9,867 bases of DNA from MGOM01 sp035455265 (lineage in GTDB: Bacteria; Chloroflexota; Anaerolineae; Anaerolineales; E44-bin32), in NCBI GenBank assembly GCA_035455265.1, contig DATIFK010000178.1, positions 1 to 9,867 on the forward strand, given 5' to 3'. A program made the position numbers and the translations under genes. This document shows positions 1 through 7,121 of the stretch, one piece after another; position 1 is the first letter of the stretch; every line of letters begins with the position of its first letter. The notes beneath the pieces were generated by a model. It made no database searches and was not told the origin of the DNA. It saw only the letters and a list, made by a program, of their open reading frames with translations.

Positions 1-2
1 GG

Positions 3-68
3 GCGATCATCGACGAGGCGTTTGGACGAAGCGGCAAGGGAATCGACAGGTCAAGGGAGCCACTATGA
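3..68 (+). CDS. C-terminal tail of an upstream gene (partial), unidentified
   Basis: An open frame enters from the left edge, encodes 21 residues (ending ...GIDRSREPL) and stops at the TGA at 66-68. That stop overlaps the ATG of the glycyl radical enzyme at 65-67 in an ATGA arrangement, which is typical of translationally coupled neighbours and is the main reason to believe this frame is a real gene end. The 21 residues are not enough to identify the protein. A glycyl radical activating enzyme or another pathway enzyme could sit here, but nothing visible shows it. Confidence 0.45.
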   Translation, partial: AIIDEAFGRSGKGIDRSREPL

Positions 69-2560
69 CTACGCAAGTACTGTTGTCCGCGCAAGAGCAG
101 GCCCTTGTCGATGGCAAGAAGGTACTGCACGGAATCGTCACCGACCGGGTCCTCAGGATGTTCGAGGCCATTCGTTCCTATGGCCCGCCCCGCGTGGCCC
201 TGGAACGGGCGGTCTACTTCACGGAGTCTTTCAAGGCCACGGAAGGTCAGCCGCTGGTCTTGCGCTGGGCCAAAGCCCTGCAGCACATCGCCGAGAACAT
301 CTCCGTTGCCATCTTCGACGATGACCTGATCGTGGGCCGGCCCAACACCTGGTTCGGGCGCTACTCGCTGGTCTACCCGGAGCTGGATGGCACCATCATC
401 AAGGATGGGGCGAATGCGTTCATCGCGGCCAGAGGCGCCCCGGACGCCGTGACCGTGACTGACGACGACAAGAAGATCATCGACGAGGTCCTCTTCCCCT
501 ACTGGAACGGCAAGGACTTCACCCCCAACTTCATCAAGGCCCTGCCTCCGGAAACCCGACACTTCACCTGGGGTTCTGACCCCAGGAATGTCGGGACCAA
601 GCAGACGTTCGTGATCGTCTCCACCTCGACCATGCGACATTCCCAGAACTGGGTCATCGACTTCGGGAAGATGCTGACGCGGGGCTGCAAGGGCCTGCGC
701 GAGGAAGCCCAGGCGCGGTTGGCCGCGCTGGAAGACCCGGGCGACCTGGCCTTCAAGAAGCCCTTCTACGAAGCGGCCATCATCACCTGCGACGCATTGA
801 GCCTCTTTGCGAGGCGCTACTCCCACTTGGCCGCCGAGATGGCAGCCAACACAAGAGACGGGCAGCGCAAGGAGGAACTGGAGGAGATCGCGGCCGTCTG
901 CGCGTGGGTCCCGGAGAACCCGGCGCGTACCTTCCGGGAGGCGATCCAGGCACAGTGGTTCACCCAGCTCTTCTCGCGTCTGGAGGAGATGGTAGGAGGC
1001 CAGGTCAACCAGGGCCGGATGGACCAGTACTTCTATCCCACGTACAAGAAGGATGTCGAAGAAGGACGGATCACCCCGGAAGGCGCGCAGGAGCTGTTCC
1101 AGTGCCTCTGGCTGCACTTGATGCAGAGCATCGAGTCCCAGATGTCACCATCCGCGGCCAAGGGCCGCGAGGGATTCTCCCACCACGAGACGGTGACCAT
1201 CGGCGGCCAGACCACCGACGGTTTCGACGCCACCAACGAGCTCTCCTACGTGCTCCTGGAATCGACCCGGCCCCTGCGGAGCAGTTACCCGGAGCTGGGG
1301 GTCCGGATCCACGCCAATACCCCCGACAGGTTCCTGCACGCGGTGGCCGAGACCATCAAGGACGGCAAGGGCTCTCCCAAGATGATCAACGACGAGTTCG
1401 TGGTGCCGTGGTTCATGAGCAACGGGATCGTGAAGAAGGAAGCCCTGGACTACGCCATGTCGGGGTGCTCGGAATCGCGCCTGCCCAACCGCGAGACCCA
1501 CAAGACCGGCAATGCCGGCATCAATCACGGCGCGGTCATGGAGATGACGCTCCGTGACGGCAAGGTGAAGATCTACAAGGACGAGCAGTTCGGCCTGAAG
1601 ACGGGCGACCCGAGGAACTTCAAAACATACGACGACGTGTGGAATGCCTTCCGCCTGCAGCTGGAGAACGTCACCAAGCACATCATGATCCAGAACTACG
1701 TGGCGGCCGGCTTGAAGTCCAAGTACATCGCGGCTCCGCTCGCCTCCACGCTGCACGACCTGTGCATGGAGAGTGGCAGGGACCTCCACACACACGCAGA
1801 CTACATACCGGGAGCGCTGGACGCTTCCTGTATCGACGGGCTCGGAGGGTTCGCGACCTGCATCGACTCCCTGGCTGCCATCAAGCACCTCATCTACGAC
1901 ACGAAGAAGCTGACCTGGGACCAGCTCCTCGAGGCGCTAGAAAGGAACTGGGAGGGCAAGGAGGCCATCCGCCAGATGTGCCTCAACGCCCCCAAGTACG
2001 GCAACGGCATCGAGTGGGTGGACGCCATCGGCTACGAGATACAGCGGACCGTCATGGAGTATGCCCACAGACATCCCAGGCCGCATGGCCAGAGCGCCAA
2101 CATGCGGATCATCCCGATCACCTTCCACAACCCCTGCGGCAAGGTGACGATGGCCACGCCGAACGGGCGGCCGGCTGGGGAGTATCTCTCTGACGGAATT
2201 GTTCCCTCCCACGGCTGCGACACCAAGGGCCCCACCGTGACCCTTCAGTCCATCGCCAGGGCGACCTGCCAGATCTACAAGGAGCATCGTGAAGACCTGT
2301 TGAACATGAAGATGGCCCCCGCGAACGTGGCCGGAGAGGAAGGGACGCGGCGGCTCATGCAGCTCATCCGCGCCTGGAGCAGCCAGAAGCACGTCCACAT
2401 CCAGTTCAACATCCTCAGCCGCCAGTCGCTGCTGGAGGCGCAGAAGAACCCGGAGAAGTACCGGGACCTGGTCGTGCGCGTCGCCGGCTATTGCGCGTAC
2501 TTCACCGACCTGTCGCCCTCGCAGCAGGCGGAGATCATCGCGCGGACGGAAGAAGCGTAG
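65..2560 (+). CDS. Glycyl radical enzyme (pyruvate formate-lyase-like superfamily), GCxE type, substrate unknown
   Basis: This 831-residue protein belongs to the glycyl radical superfamily, cytosolic enzymes that use a backbone glycyl radical and a thiyl radical to cleave or rearrange substrates without oxygen. The N-terminal ~680 residues form the PFL-type barrel. The thiyl cysteine is Cys468 in SGCSES, with Glu470 two residues later. This GCxE arrangement is typical of the dehydratase, decarboxylase and C-N/C-S lyase branches rather than of PFL itself, which has adjacent cysteines. The C-terminal glycyl domain is intact: a GKVTMATPNGR segment, HIQFNILS, NPEKY, and the radical loop RVAGYCAYF with Gly808, 23 residues from the end. 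The length fits the family (roughly 790-900). The ATG at 65 is preceded by AAGGGAG (53-59) and overlaps the upstream stop, so coupling is likely. The required radical-SAM activating enzyme is not in the window. Candidate activities are arylacetate-type decarboxylase, diol or hydroxyproline-type dehydratase, or a new reaction; I cannot choose. Membership of the family is near certain. Confidence 0.95.
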   Translation: MTTQVLLSAQEQALVDGKKVLHGIVTDRVLRMFEAIRSYGPPRVALERAVYFTESFKATEGQPLVLRWAKALQHIAENISVAIFDDDLIVGRPNTWFGRYSLVYPELDGTIIKDGANAFIAARGAPDAVTVTDDDKKIIDEVLFPYWNGKDFTPNFIKALPPETRHFTWGSDPRNVGTKQTFVIVSTSTMRHSQNWVIDFGKMLTRGCKGLREEAQARLAALEDPGDLAFKKPFYEAAIITCDALSLFARRYSHLAAEMAANTRDGQRKEELEEIAAVCAWVPENPARTFREAIQAQWFTQLFSRLEEMVGGQVNQGRMDQYFYPTYKKDVEEGRITPEGAQELFQCLWLHLMQSIESQMSPSAAKGREGFSHHETVTIGGQTTDGFDATNELSYVLLESTRPLRSSYPELGVRIHANTPDRFLHAVAETIKDGKGSPKMINDEFVVPWFMSNGIVKKEALDYAMSGCSESRLPNRETHKTGNAGINHGAVMEMTLRDGKVKIYKDEQFGLKTGDPRNFKTYDDVWNAFRLQLENVTKHIMIQNYVAAGLKSKYIAAPLASTLHDLCMESGRDLHTHADYIPGALDASCIDGLGGFATCIDSLAAIKHLIYDTKKLTWDQLLEALERNWEGKEAIRQMCLNAPKYGNGIEWVDAIGYEIQRTVMEYAHRHPRPHGQSANMRIIPITFHNPCGKVTMATPNGRPAGEYLSDGIVPSHGCDTKGPTVTLQSIARATCQIYKEHREDLLNMKMAPANVAGEEGTRRLMQLIRAWSSQKHVHIQFNILSRQSLLEAQKNPEKYRDLVVRVAGYCAYFTDLSPSQQAEIIARTEEA

Positions 2561-2663
2561 ATGGGTTCAGCCGCGAGAAGGCTTTACGCATGAAGCGATC
2601 GGACAGACACGGAATGTTAGGGGCTTGCGGTGCCGAATAGGCGGCGGCCGGAAGACAACACTC

Positions 2664-2696
2664 GCGCGACGTTTCCGGCTCCGGAAACTGGCGCGC
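2664..2696 (+). promoter_or_regulatory. Imperfect hairpin in the leader of the aconitase-X genes
   Basis: Within the 158-base gap after the glycyl radical enzyme there is an 8-bp perfect stem (GTTTCCGG at 2671-2678 with CCGGAAAC at 2681-2688, 2-base loop). It is flanked by a 5-bp outer stem (GCGCG 2664-2668 with CGCGC 2692-2696) across a small internal loop. It ends 8 bases before the ribosome binding site AGAGGAG (2705-2711). There is no T-run, so it is not a classic intrinsic terminator. It could be an operator palindrome, an mRNA stabiliser or processing site, or chance in GC-rich DNA. The rest of the gap (2561-2663) shows nothing I recognise. Confidence 0.3.
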
Positions 2697-2718
2697 ACCA
2701 CGAAAGAGGAGCAAACCG

Positions 2719-3153
2719 ATGGAAAAGATCGTCCTGACCGGCATCGCCCGGTCGAAGGGCAAGGCGGCCGGCGAGGCGCTCGTGAATCGCCAGCGGATCG
2801 GATGGGCATTCAACCACGTCGGCAACGAGGACGGCATGGTCATGGCGCCGGGCGCCGACACCAAGGGCCAGATCGTGACCGGCAAGATCTTCGTCTATCC
2901 CACGACAGCCGGCTCCACCAGCGGCGCCTTCAGCCTGTACTACAAGTGCAAGGTATCGAACCACGGCCCCGCAGGCCTCATCTGCCAGCAGGTCCACTGG
3001 ATCGACATCAACGGCGCCATCGCCGGTGAGATCCCGGCCGTGGACAAACTGGACAAGGACCCGGTCACGACCATCAAGACCGGCGACTGGGTGGAGATCG
3101 ACGCGCCCGAGGTCGGCGAGACGGCCACCGTCACGATCACCCGCAAGGGTTAG
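2719..3153 (+). CDS. Aconitase X swivel-domain small subunit (DUF126 family)
   Basis: The 144-residue protein matches the small swivel subunit of aconitase X (AcnX) dehydratases in length and motif order. GKIFVYPTTAGSTSGAF at ~55-71 is the Ser-rich loop that in the family reads roughly GKVLVLPxGRGSxSGS. It is followed by PAGLI (84-88), IDINGAIAGEIPAVDKLD (95-112), and a final TGDWVEID with a terminal beta strand. In the known family this domain docks on the large subunit and contributes an active-site serine; Ser66 or Ser68 would be the counterparts. The early WGGVDP-type motif seen in many members is replaced (around 41-50), which marks this as a divergent subfamily. The ATG lies 7 bases after AGAGGAG (2705-2711). 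The large subunit follows 48 bases downstream, so the two form a heteromeric enzyme. Family assignment is good; the substrate is unknown. Confidence 0.85.
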   Translation: MEKIVLTGIARSKGKAAGEALVNRQRIGWAFNHVGNEDGMVMAPGADTKGQIVTGKIFVYPTTAGSTSGAFSLYYKCKVSNHGPAGLICQQVHWIDINGAIAGEIPAVDKLDKDPVTTIKTGDWVEIDAPEVGETATVTITRKG

Positions 3154-3201
3154 TCCTTTTTTCCGGCCGCCCGCCAAGGTGGGGCTTAGAAGGAGAGTTC
3201 G

Positions 3202-4692
3202 ATGAAGACGAAGATAACGCTCACGAAACACCAACAGGAAATGCTCGACGGCAAGCATGGCGAAGCCAAGCAGTTTTGCATGGACAAGCTTCTGGACTTC
3301 GGCAAAGCGGTCGAGGCCACGGAAATGGTGGACCTCGTCCTCGTGCTCAACTGCTGTCCCATCTACGTGAAGGATCGCCTGCAGCCGGAGAGACTGAAGA
3401 AGCTCAACGAGTACGACCTGGGACACAGCCCGCTCTACGATCCGATCTTCGCGATGAAGGACGCCCACGTCGCCGACGAGTCCGGCACCGAGTGCGGAAA
3501 CGATCCGTATATGTGCCAGTTGGACAAGAAGCAGGAGATCCTCGGGCCGCCGAACGGCAAGCCCTGGAACTTCGAGGTGCCGGGAAAGGGCCGCTTCGTG
3601 CTCGACAAGGAGATGGTCGACGGCTTCCAGGCGGGCTACGACATGCTGATGAAGCACGGCTGGCTCCCCTGGCTCTCGTGCAACCCCTACCTGAACACGC
3701 GCATCCCCAAGATGGGCGAGTACGCCGCCAGCTCCGAGTCGAGCGCCGCGTGCTACATCAACAGTATCCTCGGCGCCCGGACCAACCGGGAAGCCGCCGT
3801 CAACACCGTCTACTGCGCCTACACGGGCTGCCTCCCCAAGTACGGCACCCACCTCGACGAGTTCCGCGCCGCCAAGGTCATCGTCGAGCTGACGGACGAG
3901 GTGCGCGACAACATCAAGGGCATGGCTGACTGGGGCGCCCTCGGTGCCGCCATCGCCGAGAAGGCGGGCAACCGGATCATGGCCGTGCTCAACCTGCCCA
4001 AGAAGATGGGCGCGGGCGCGACCAAGAACCTGATCTCGTGCGCCTCCCCGGGCATGAACGACCCGATGCTGCACCTGATGGGCTATACGCCGGAGTCCCC
4101 GACGCTCGAAGCCGCCTTCAAGGGCAAGATGCCGAAGAACCCCGAGCGCTACACGGTCACCATGGACGACGTCATCGAGATGTACCACCACCTCAACAAC
4201 GTCGCGCCGGCTCCCGGTCCGGACCGCGCCAAGCCGGTGGACATCGTCTTCTTCGGTTGTCCGCACGCGACCTGGGACGAGGTGCGCGAGGTCGCGCGCC
4301 TGGTCAAGGGGAAGAAGGTGAAGGACGGCGTGAAGCTGTGGGTCCAGACCGACACGCCCACGTACTTCATGGCCCAGCACTACGGCGACACGAAGACGAT
4401 CGAGGACGCCGGCGGCCACATCTTCCACCAGACCTGCATTGCCATGTCCCCGATCCGGCACTACCCGAAGGACACGGTCATCGCCACGGACAGCTTCAAG
4501 TACGTGAAGCTGGGCGGCGGCTTCGGACCGAAGTGGATCTACGGCAATCCGGAAGCCCTCGTCAACGCGGCCGTGACCGGTGTGTTCACGCCGACCGCGC
4601 GCTGGGACTACTGGAGCCAGCCGAAGGAGCAGCGGTTGGCCAGCGAAAAGGAGCGCCCGCTGTATCAGGGGACTAAGCCGATGGTCGACTAG
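3202..4692 (+). CDS. Aconitase X catalytic large subunit (DUF521 family), divergent and extended
   Basis: The 496-residue protein is the catalytic half of an AcnX-type Fe-S dehydratase. Characterised relatives dehydrate cis-3-hydroxy-L-proline (bacteria) or mevalonate 5-phosphate (archaea). Signature blocks are present in order: SCNPYL at 159-164, ESSAACYINSILGARTNRE at 179-197 (the strongest family motif), FFGCPHATWDEV at 350-361, and HQTCIAMSPI at 409-418. Cys160, Cys353 and Cys412 are the likely cluster or active-site cysteines by motif position. Two oddities stand out. The region ~92-155 looks like an insertion relative to the usual ~400-residue subunit. The segment IYGNPEALVNAAVTG (446-460) has no cysteine where I recall many members having one (xSLxECxxAAxxG), so the cluster type may differ. 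A lysine- and aromatic-rich tail runs to 496. AAGGAG (3190-3195) lies 6 bases before the ATG. It surely works with the preceding swivel subunit and probably in the same pathway as the glycyl radical enzyme. The substrate is unassigned. Confidence 0.88.
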   Translation: MKTKITLTKHQQEMLDGKHGEAKQFCMDKLLDFGKAVEATEMVDLVLVLNCCPIYVKDRLQPERLKKLNEYDLGHSPLYDPIFAMKDAHVADESGTECGNDPYMCQLDKKQEILGPPNGKPWNFEVPGKGRFVLDKEMVDGFQAGYDMLMKHGWLPWLSCNPYLNTRIPKMGEYAASSESSAACYINSILGARTNREAAVNTVYCAYTGCLPKYGTHLDEFRAAKVIVELTDEVRDNIKGMADWGALGAAIAEKAGNRIMAVLNLPKKMGAGATKNLISCASPGMNDPMLHLMGYTPESPTLEAAFKGKMPKNPERYTVTMDDVIEMYHHLNNVAPAPGPDRAKPVDIVFFGCPHATWDEVREVARLVKGKKVKDGVKLWVQTDTPTYFMAQHYGDTKTIEDAGGHIFHQTCIAMSPIRHYPKDTVIATDSFKYVKLGGGFGPKWIYGNPEALVNAAVTGVFTPTARWDYWSQPKEQRLASEKERPLYQGTKPMVD

Positions 4693-4717
4693 CCGCGGGC
4701 TTCCGTCTGGAGATGCG

Positions 4718-4750
4718 CCGGGCGCCCCCGGGGAACCCGGGGGCGCTCGG
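4718..4750 (+). terminator. Long GC-rich hairpin closing the dehydratase module
   Basis: Positions 4722-4732 (GCGCCCCCGGG) pair perfectly with 4736-4746 around a GAA loop. The stem extends outward to 4718-4750 for 15 pairs including one G-T. It starts 25 bases after the stop of the aconitase X large subunit. No T-run follows, so it is not a canonical intrinsic terminator, but its place between two differently composed regions fits a transcript 3' end or an RNA-protecting stem. The remaining gap to 4806 shows no recognisable promoter. Confidence 0.45.
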
Positions 4751-4806
4751 GCCCAGCCCGTCAGCGCTTCAAGGCACCACCACGGGAAGTCGAGAGTAGC
4801 CCAAAG

Positions 4807-6159
4807 ATGATCCGGCCCATGAAGGCTCGAACGGCGGCTCCGTTTGCCGACACCAACATCATCCCTGACAGGAATGCCGGGATCGGGAGCCTTCTGTGGG
4901 ATTTGCAGAATCCTCAGGATCCTGACCGGGACGGACCGCCTCTGTTGGACCCGGCGTTTGCGTTCATTGATGTCGGCGTATCCCGTGCCGGGGCAGCGAC
5001 CGCCTTGAAGACGCTCCTGGCAAGCGACCTCGAGATGGACGTGGCTTACGTGGCCACGGAACGCCCCGAGGCGGTGCCTTACGCGCACGTCACTCTGCTG
5101 GGAGATAGAACGGAAGAGATCCGTGCGCGCCTGTCCGGGATGATCTCCTCCAAGGAGACCACGCGCGAGGTCAAGGACTGGCATTGTGTGGTTGATCGTA
5201 AGGGCAAGGTCTCTTCCGTCGCCTATTCGTATGATCTGCATGGCAATGAGGTCTGGGAGGCGTATTTCGTGGGTCGGCCGTTCCTGTACTCAGGTGAGCG
5301 AGTTGAGTTTGCCGACCCAGAGCTGGATGAGATGCTGGCCTCCGATGTGCCGAAGATCGAGGCAAGGATTGATCTAGTAAGGAAGCGGGACAGCGACCCG
5401 AGCCAGCCTGGACCGTCCTGGGACGGGTACCGGATCGACAGAAACCCACTGGAGGCGGGTCTCGCGGTAGCCGGGATCGCCTTGCAGAAGACAGATGCGC
5501 CCCAAAGGATCAGGGACAGGCAGAACGTCCTCTTCCTGGGAAACGTCCTGAATCACTATCCACAGGATGAGCGGGCCCGTGAGCTCGACAGGATTGCGGC
5601 GAGTCTGCAGGAGGGGGACATCGTCATTGTCCAGGTGGATGAGGTGGAGACGTCTTCTATCGAAGTCCTCCATGTCAAAGGACAGGGTGCGCGTGAGCGC
5701 GTGAGATGGATCGATACCAGGACGCTTGAAGTCCAGAAGCCTGTCGGCGGGTCGGGATCGTGGCGGCAGGTTCGCCTGAAGCCGGAGTTGGAACGGGTGG
5801 TGAGCCGTCTCATTCAGTGCATTGGGACCCGGGTGAGCTCCGCGGAGTGGAGTCAGGAGAATCACAAGGTCCTTGTCCGTCAGTACTTCAGCCTCGTCTT
5901 CAGGGCATTCTTCAGAGCCGTGCCTGTCGAACAGACTCTTCGTATCGCTGTCCGGGAGGCCTTGCGGAGGTTGCCTACCGACCGAGGCCCCAAGGGGATT
6001 CCGGTCTTCAAGGACGATGCGACAGATGCCTATGGGGGCGCGTTGGGGTCGGACCCGAGTCCCATCGTCTCAGAAGCAGATCTCATCCAGCTCGGCCTCA
6101 GCGACCGCCAGCGCGCAAGCAAGGGGAGTGAACTCCTGAGCTTTAGACGGCCGTGTTGA
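4807..6159 (+). CDS. Hypothetical protein, possibly divergent SAM-methyltransferase/CheR-like fold
   Basis: I do not recognise this 450-residue protein. Two segments hint at a Rossmann methyltransferase. FAFIDVGVSRAG at 51-62, followed by a helix and then MDVAYVATERPEAV (77-90), resembles motif I and the acidic strand-2 region. RQNVLFLGNVLNHYP (238-252), followed by LDRIAASLQEGDIVIVQVDE (260-279), resembles the 'crNVLiyf ... l.pGG.l.l' stretch of CheR-type enzymes. The glycine-rich loop is not canonical, so activity is doubtful. The C-terminal ~120 residues (aromatic/basic helix around 355-390, then an acidic stretch) match nothing I know. No signal peptide or membrane span is seen. The start is uncertain: the ATG at 4807 lacks a good ribosome site, and 4819 is an alternative. 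Codon use is less GC-biased than its neighbours (34 of 60 bases are G/C at 5161-5220 against 44 of 60 at 7681-7740), which suggests acquisition or weaker selection. It appears to be a single-gene transcript. Confidence 0.7.
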   Translation: MIRPMKARTAAPFADTNIIPDRNAGIGSLLWDLQNPQDPDRDGPPLLDPAFAFIDVGVSRAGAATALKTLLASDLEMDVAYVATERPEAVPYAHVTLLGDRTEEIRARLSGMISSKETTREVKDWHCVVDRKGKVSSVAYSYDLHGNEVWEAYFVGRPFLYSGERVEFADPELDEMLASDVPKIEARIDLVRKRDSDPSQPGPSWDGYRIDRNPLEAGLAVAGIALQKTDAPQRIRDRQNVLFLGNVLNHYPQDERARELDRIAASLQEGDIVIVQVDEVETSSIEVLHVKGQGARERVRWIDTRTLEVQKPVGGSGSWRQVRLKPELERVVSRLIQCIGTRVSSAEWSQENHKVLVRQYFSLVFRAFFRAVPVEQTLRIAVREALRRLPTDRGPKGIPVFKDDATDAYGGALGSDPSPIVSEADLIQLGLSDRQRASKGSELLSFRRPC

Positions 6160-6223
6160 CCGCACCGCTGGCCGTCGAGGCAGCCCAGATCTATCGCCCC
6201 TAAGGGCACCGAGGAGAAAGCGC

Positions 6224-7105
6224 ATGTCGATCAGGCGTCACGAAGACTCGCAGAGGCTTCGTTGGGTGCGCGGGACGCGTAACCTGGTCCTGACGGCGCT
6301 ACCGCTCCTGCTGCCGGCGGGCGCCGCAGCGCAGGCGGCAACCAGCCAGGCTCCGGCCGGCCAGCCGGCGGCCGGTGCGCCGAGCGCCAGCGAACTGGCG
6401 AAGCAGACCCAGAACCCGATCGCCAGCCTGATCAGCTTTCCGCTACAGGGTAACTGGGACATGGGCGTGGGCGACCGCGAGGCCACGAGCACGCTCGTGA
6501 ACGTTCAGCCGGTGATCCCGTTCGCGATCAGCAAGAGCACGAACGTCGTCCTGCGAGTGATCACGCCTCTGACCTCGAGGCCGTCGTCCGGGACCGACGG
6601 CGCCCGGATCAACGGGCTGGGCGACATCGTCTTCAGCACCTTCCTGTCCCCGTCCAAGTCCGGGCGCGTCATCTGGGGCGTCGGCCCCGTCCTGCTCCTG
6701 CCGACCGCCACCAACGGCGCGCTCGGCGCCGAGAAGTTCGGCGTCGGTCCGACCGCCGTCGTGCTGACCCAGCCGGGCAACTGGACGATCGGCCTCCTGG
6801 CGAACCAGATCTGGTCGACGAGCGGCGCCAGTGACCGGGAAGACGTCAACGCCACGTACCTGCAGCCGTTCGTCAACTACAACCTGGGAAGCGGGCTTTC
6901 GGTGGGCGTCAGCGCCGAGGCGACGGGCAACTGGGAGGCCGACGACGAGAAGTGGAGCTCGCCGCTGCTGTTCAGCGTCAGCAAGGTGACGACGCTCGGC
7001 AAGCGGCCGGTGAACTTCACGATGGCCGCGGGCCCGACCTTCGGTCCCGACGCGGGGCCGGACTGGCGATTTCGCTTCGCGGCGAACTTCCTGTTCCCGC
7101 GATAG
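6224..7105 (+). CDS. Outer-membrane beta-barrel protein of the 'neuromedin U' (mis-named) family
   Basis: The 293-residue protein begins with a long basic N-region and a hydrophobic signal segment (about 20-35). A likely cleavage follows the AAAQA stretch near 34-38, and then comes an Ala/Pro-rich linker. The mature part carries the hallmarks of a bacterial family often annotated by mistake as neuromedin U: ELAKQTQNPIASLISFPLQ (57-75), VQPVIPF, GLGDIVFSTFLSP, WGVGPVLLLPTAT, FGVGPTAVVL, LQPFVNYNL, and a C-terminal FAANFLFPR ending in alternating aromatic strands. It should be an outer-membrane pore or structural barrel; its substrate is unknown. GAGGAG (6211-6216) lies 7 bases before the ATG. 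A GTG at codon 15 would give a more compact signal peptide but lacks a comparable ribosome site. The transporter gene starts 16 bases downstream, so this is likely the first gene of a transport operon and may give periplasmic access for the inner-membrane carrier's substrate. Confidence 0.85.
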   Translation: MSIRRHEDSQRLRWVRGTRNLVLTALPLLLPAGAAAQAATSQAPAGQPAAGAPSASELAKQTQNPIASLISFPLQGNWDMGVGDREATSTLVNVQPVIPFAISKSTNVVLRVITPLTSRPSSGTDGARINGLGDIVFSTFLSPSKSGRVIWGVGPVLLLPTATNGALGAEKFGVGPTAVVLTQPGNWTIGLLANQIWSTSGASDREDVNATYLQPFVNYNLGSGLSVGVSAEATGNWEADDEKWSSPLLFSVSKVTTLGKRPVNFTMAAGPTFGPDAGPDWRFRFAANFLFPR

Positions 7106-7121
7106 GCAGAGGAGCTGGCCG

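Noticed and set aside
65..2560. Benzylsuccinate synthase or PFL identity for the glycyl radical enzyme
   Set aside because: PFL has an adjacent Cys pair, not seen here, and the GCxE glutamate points to the lyase/dehydratase/decarboxylase branches; no Bss small subunits lie nearby. It cannot be excluded strictly without alignment.
3139..3162. Short ACCC-GCAA-GGGT hairpin followed by six T at the end of the aconitase X small subunit
   Set aside because: The stem is only 4 bp, part of it is coding, and the next gene of the same enzyme follows with a strong ribosome site, so termination here would make little sense.
2617..5241. Very long open frame of 874 codons on the minus strand
   Set aside because: It lies opposite the two aconitase X genes and the start of the next gene, is dominated by Arg/Val/Leu/His/Gly in the pattern of GC-rich antisense shadows, and has no recognisable motif.
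6195..6210. Small GCCC-CTAA-GGGC inverted repeat before the barrel gene
   Set aside because: Four-base stem is expected by chance in GC-rich DNA and has no supporting promoter or operator context.
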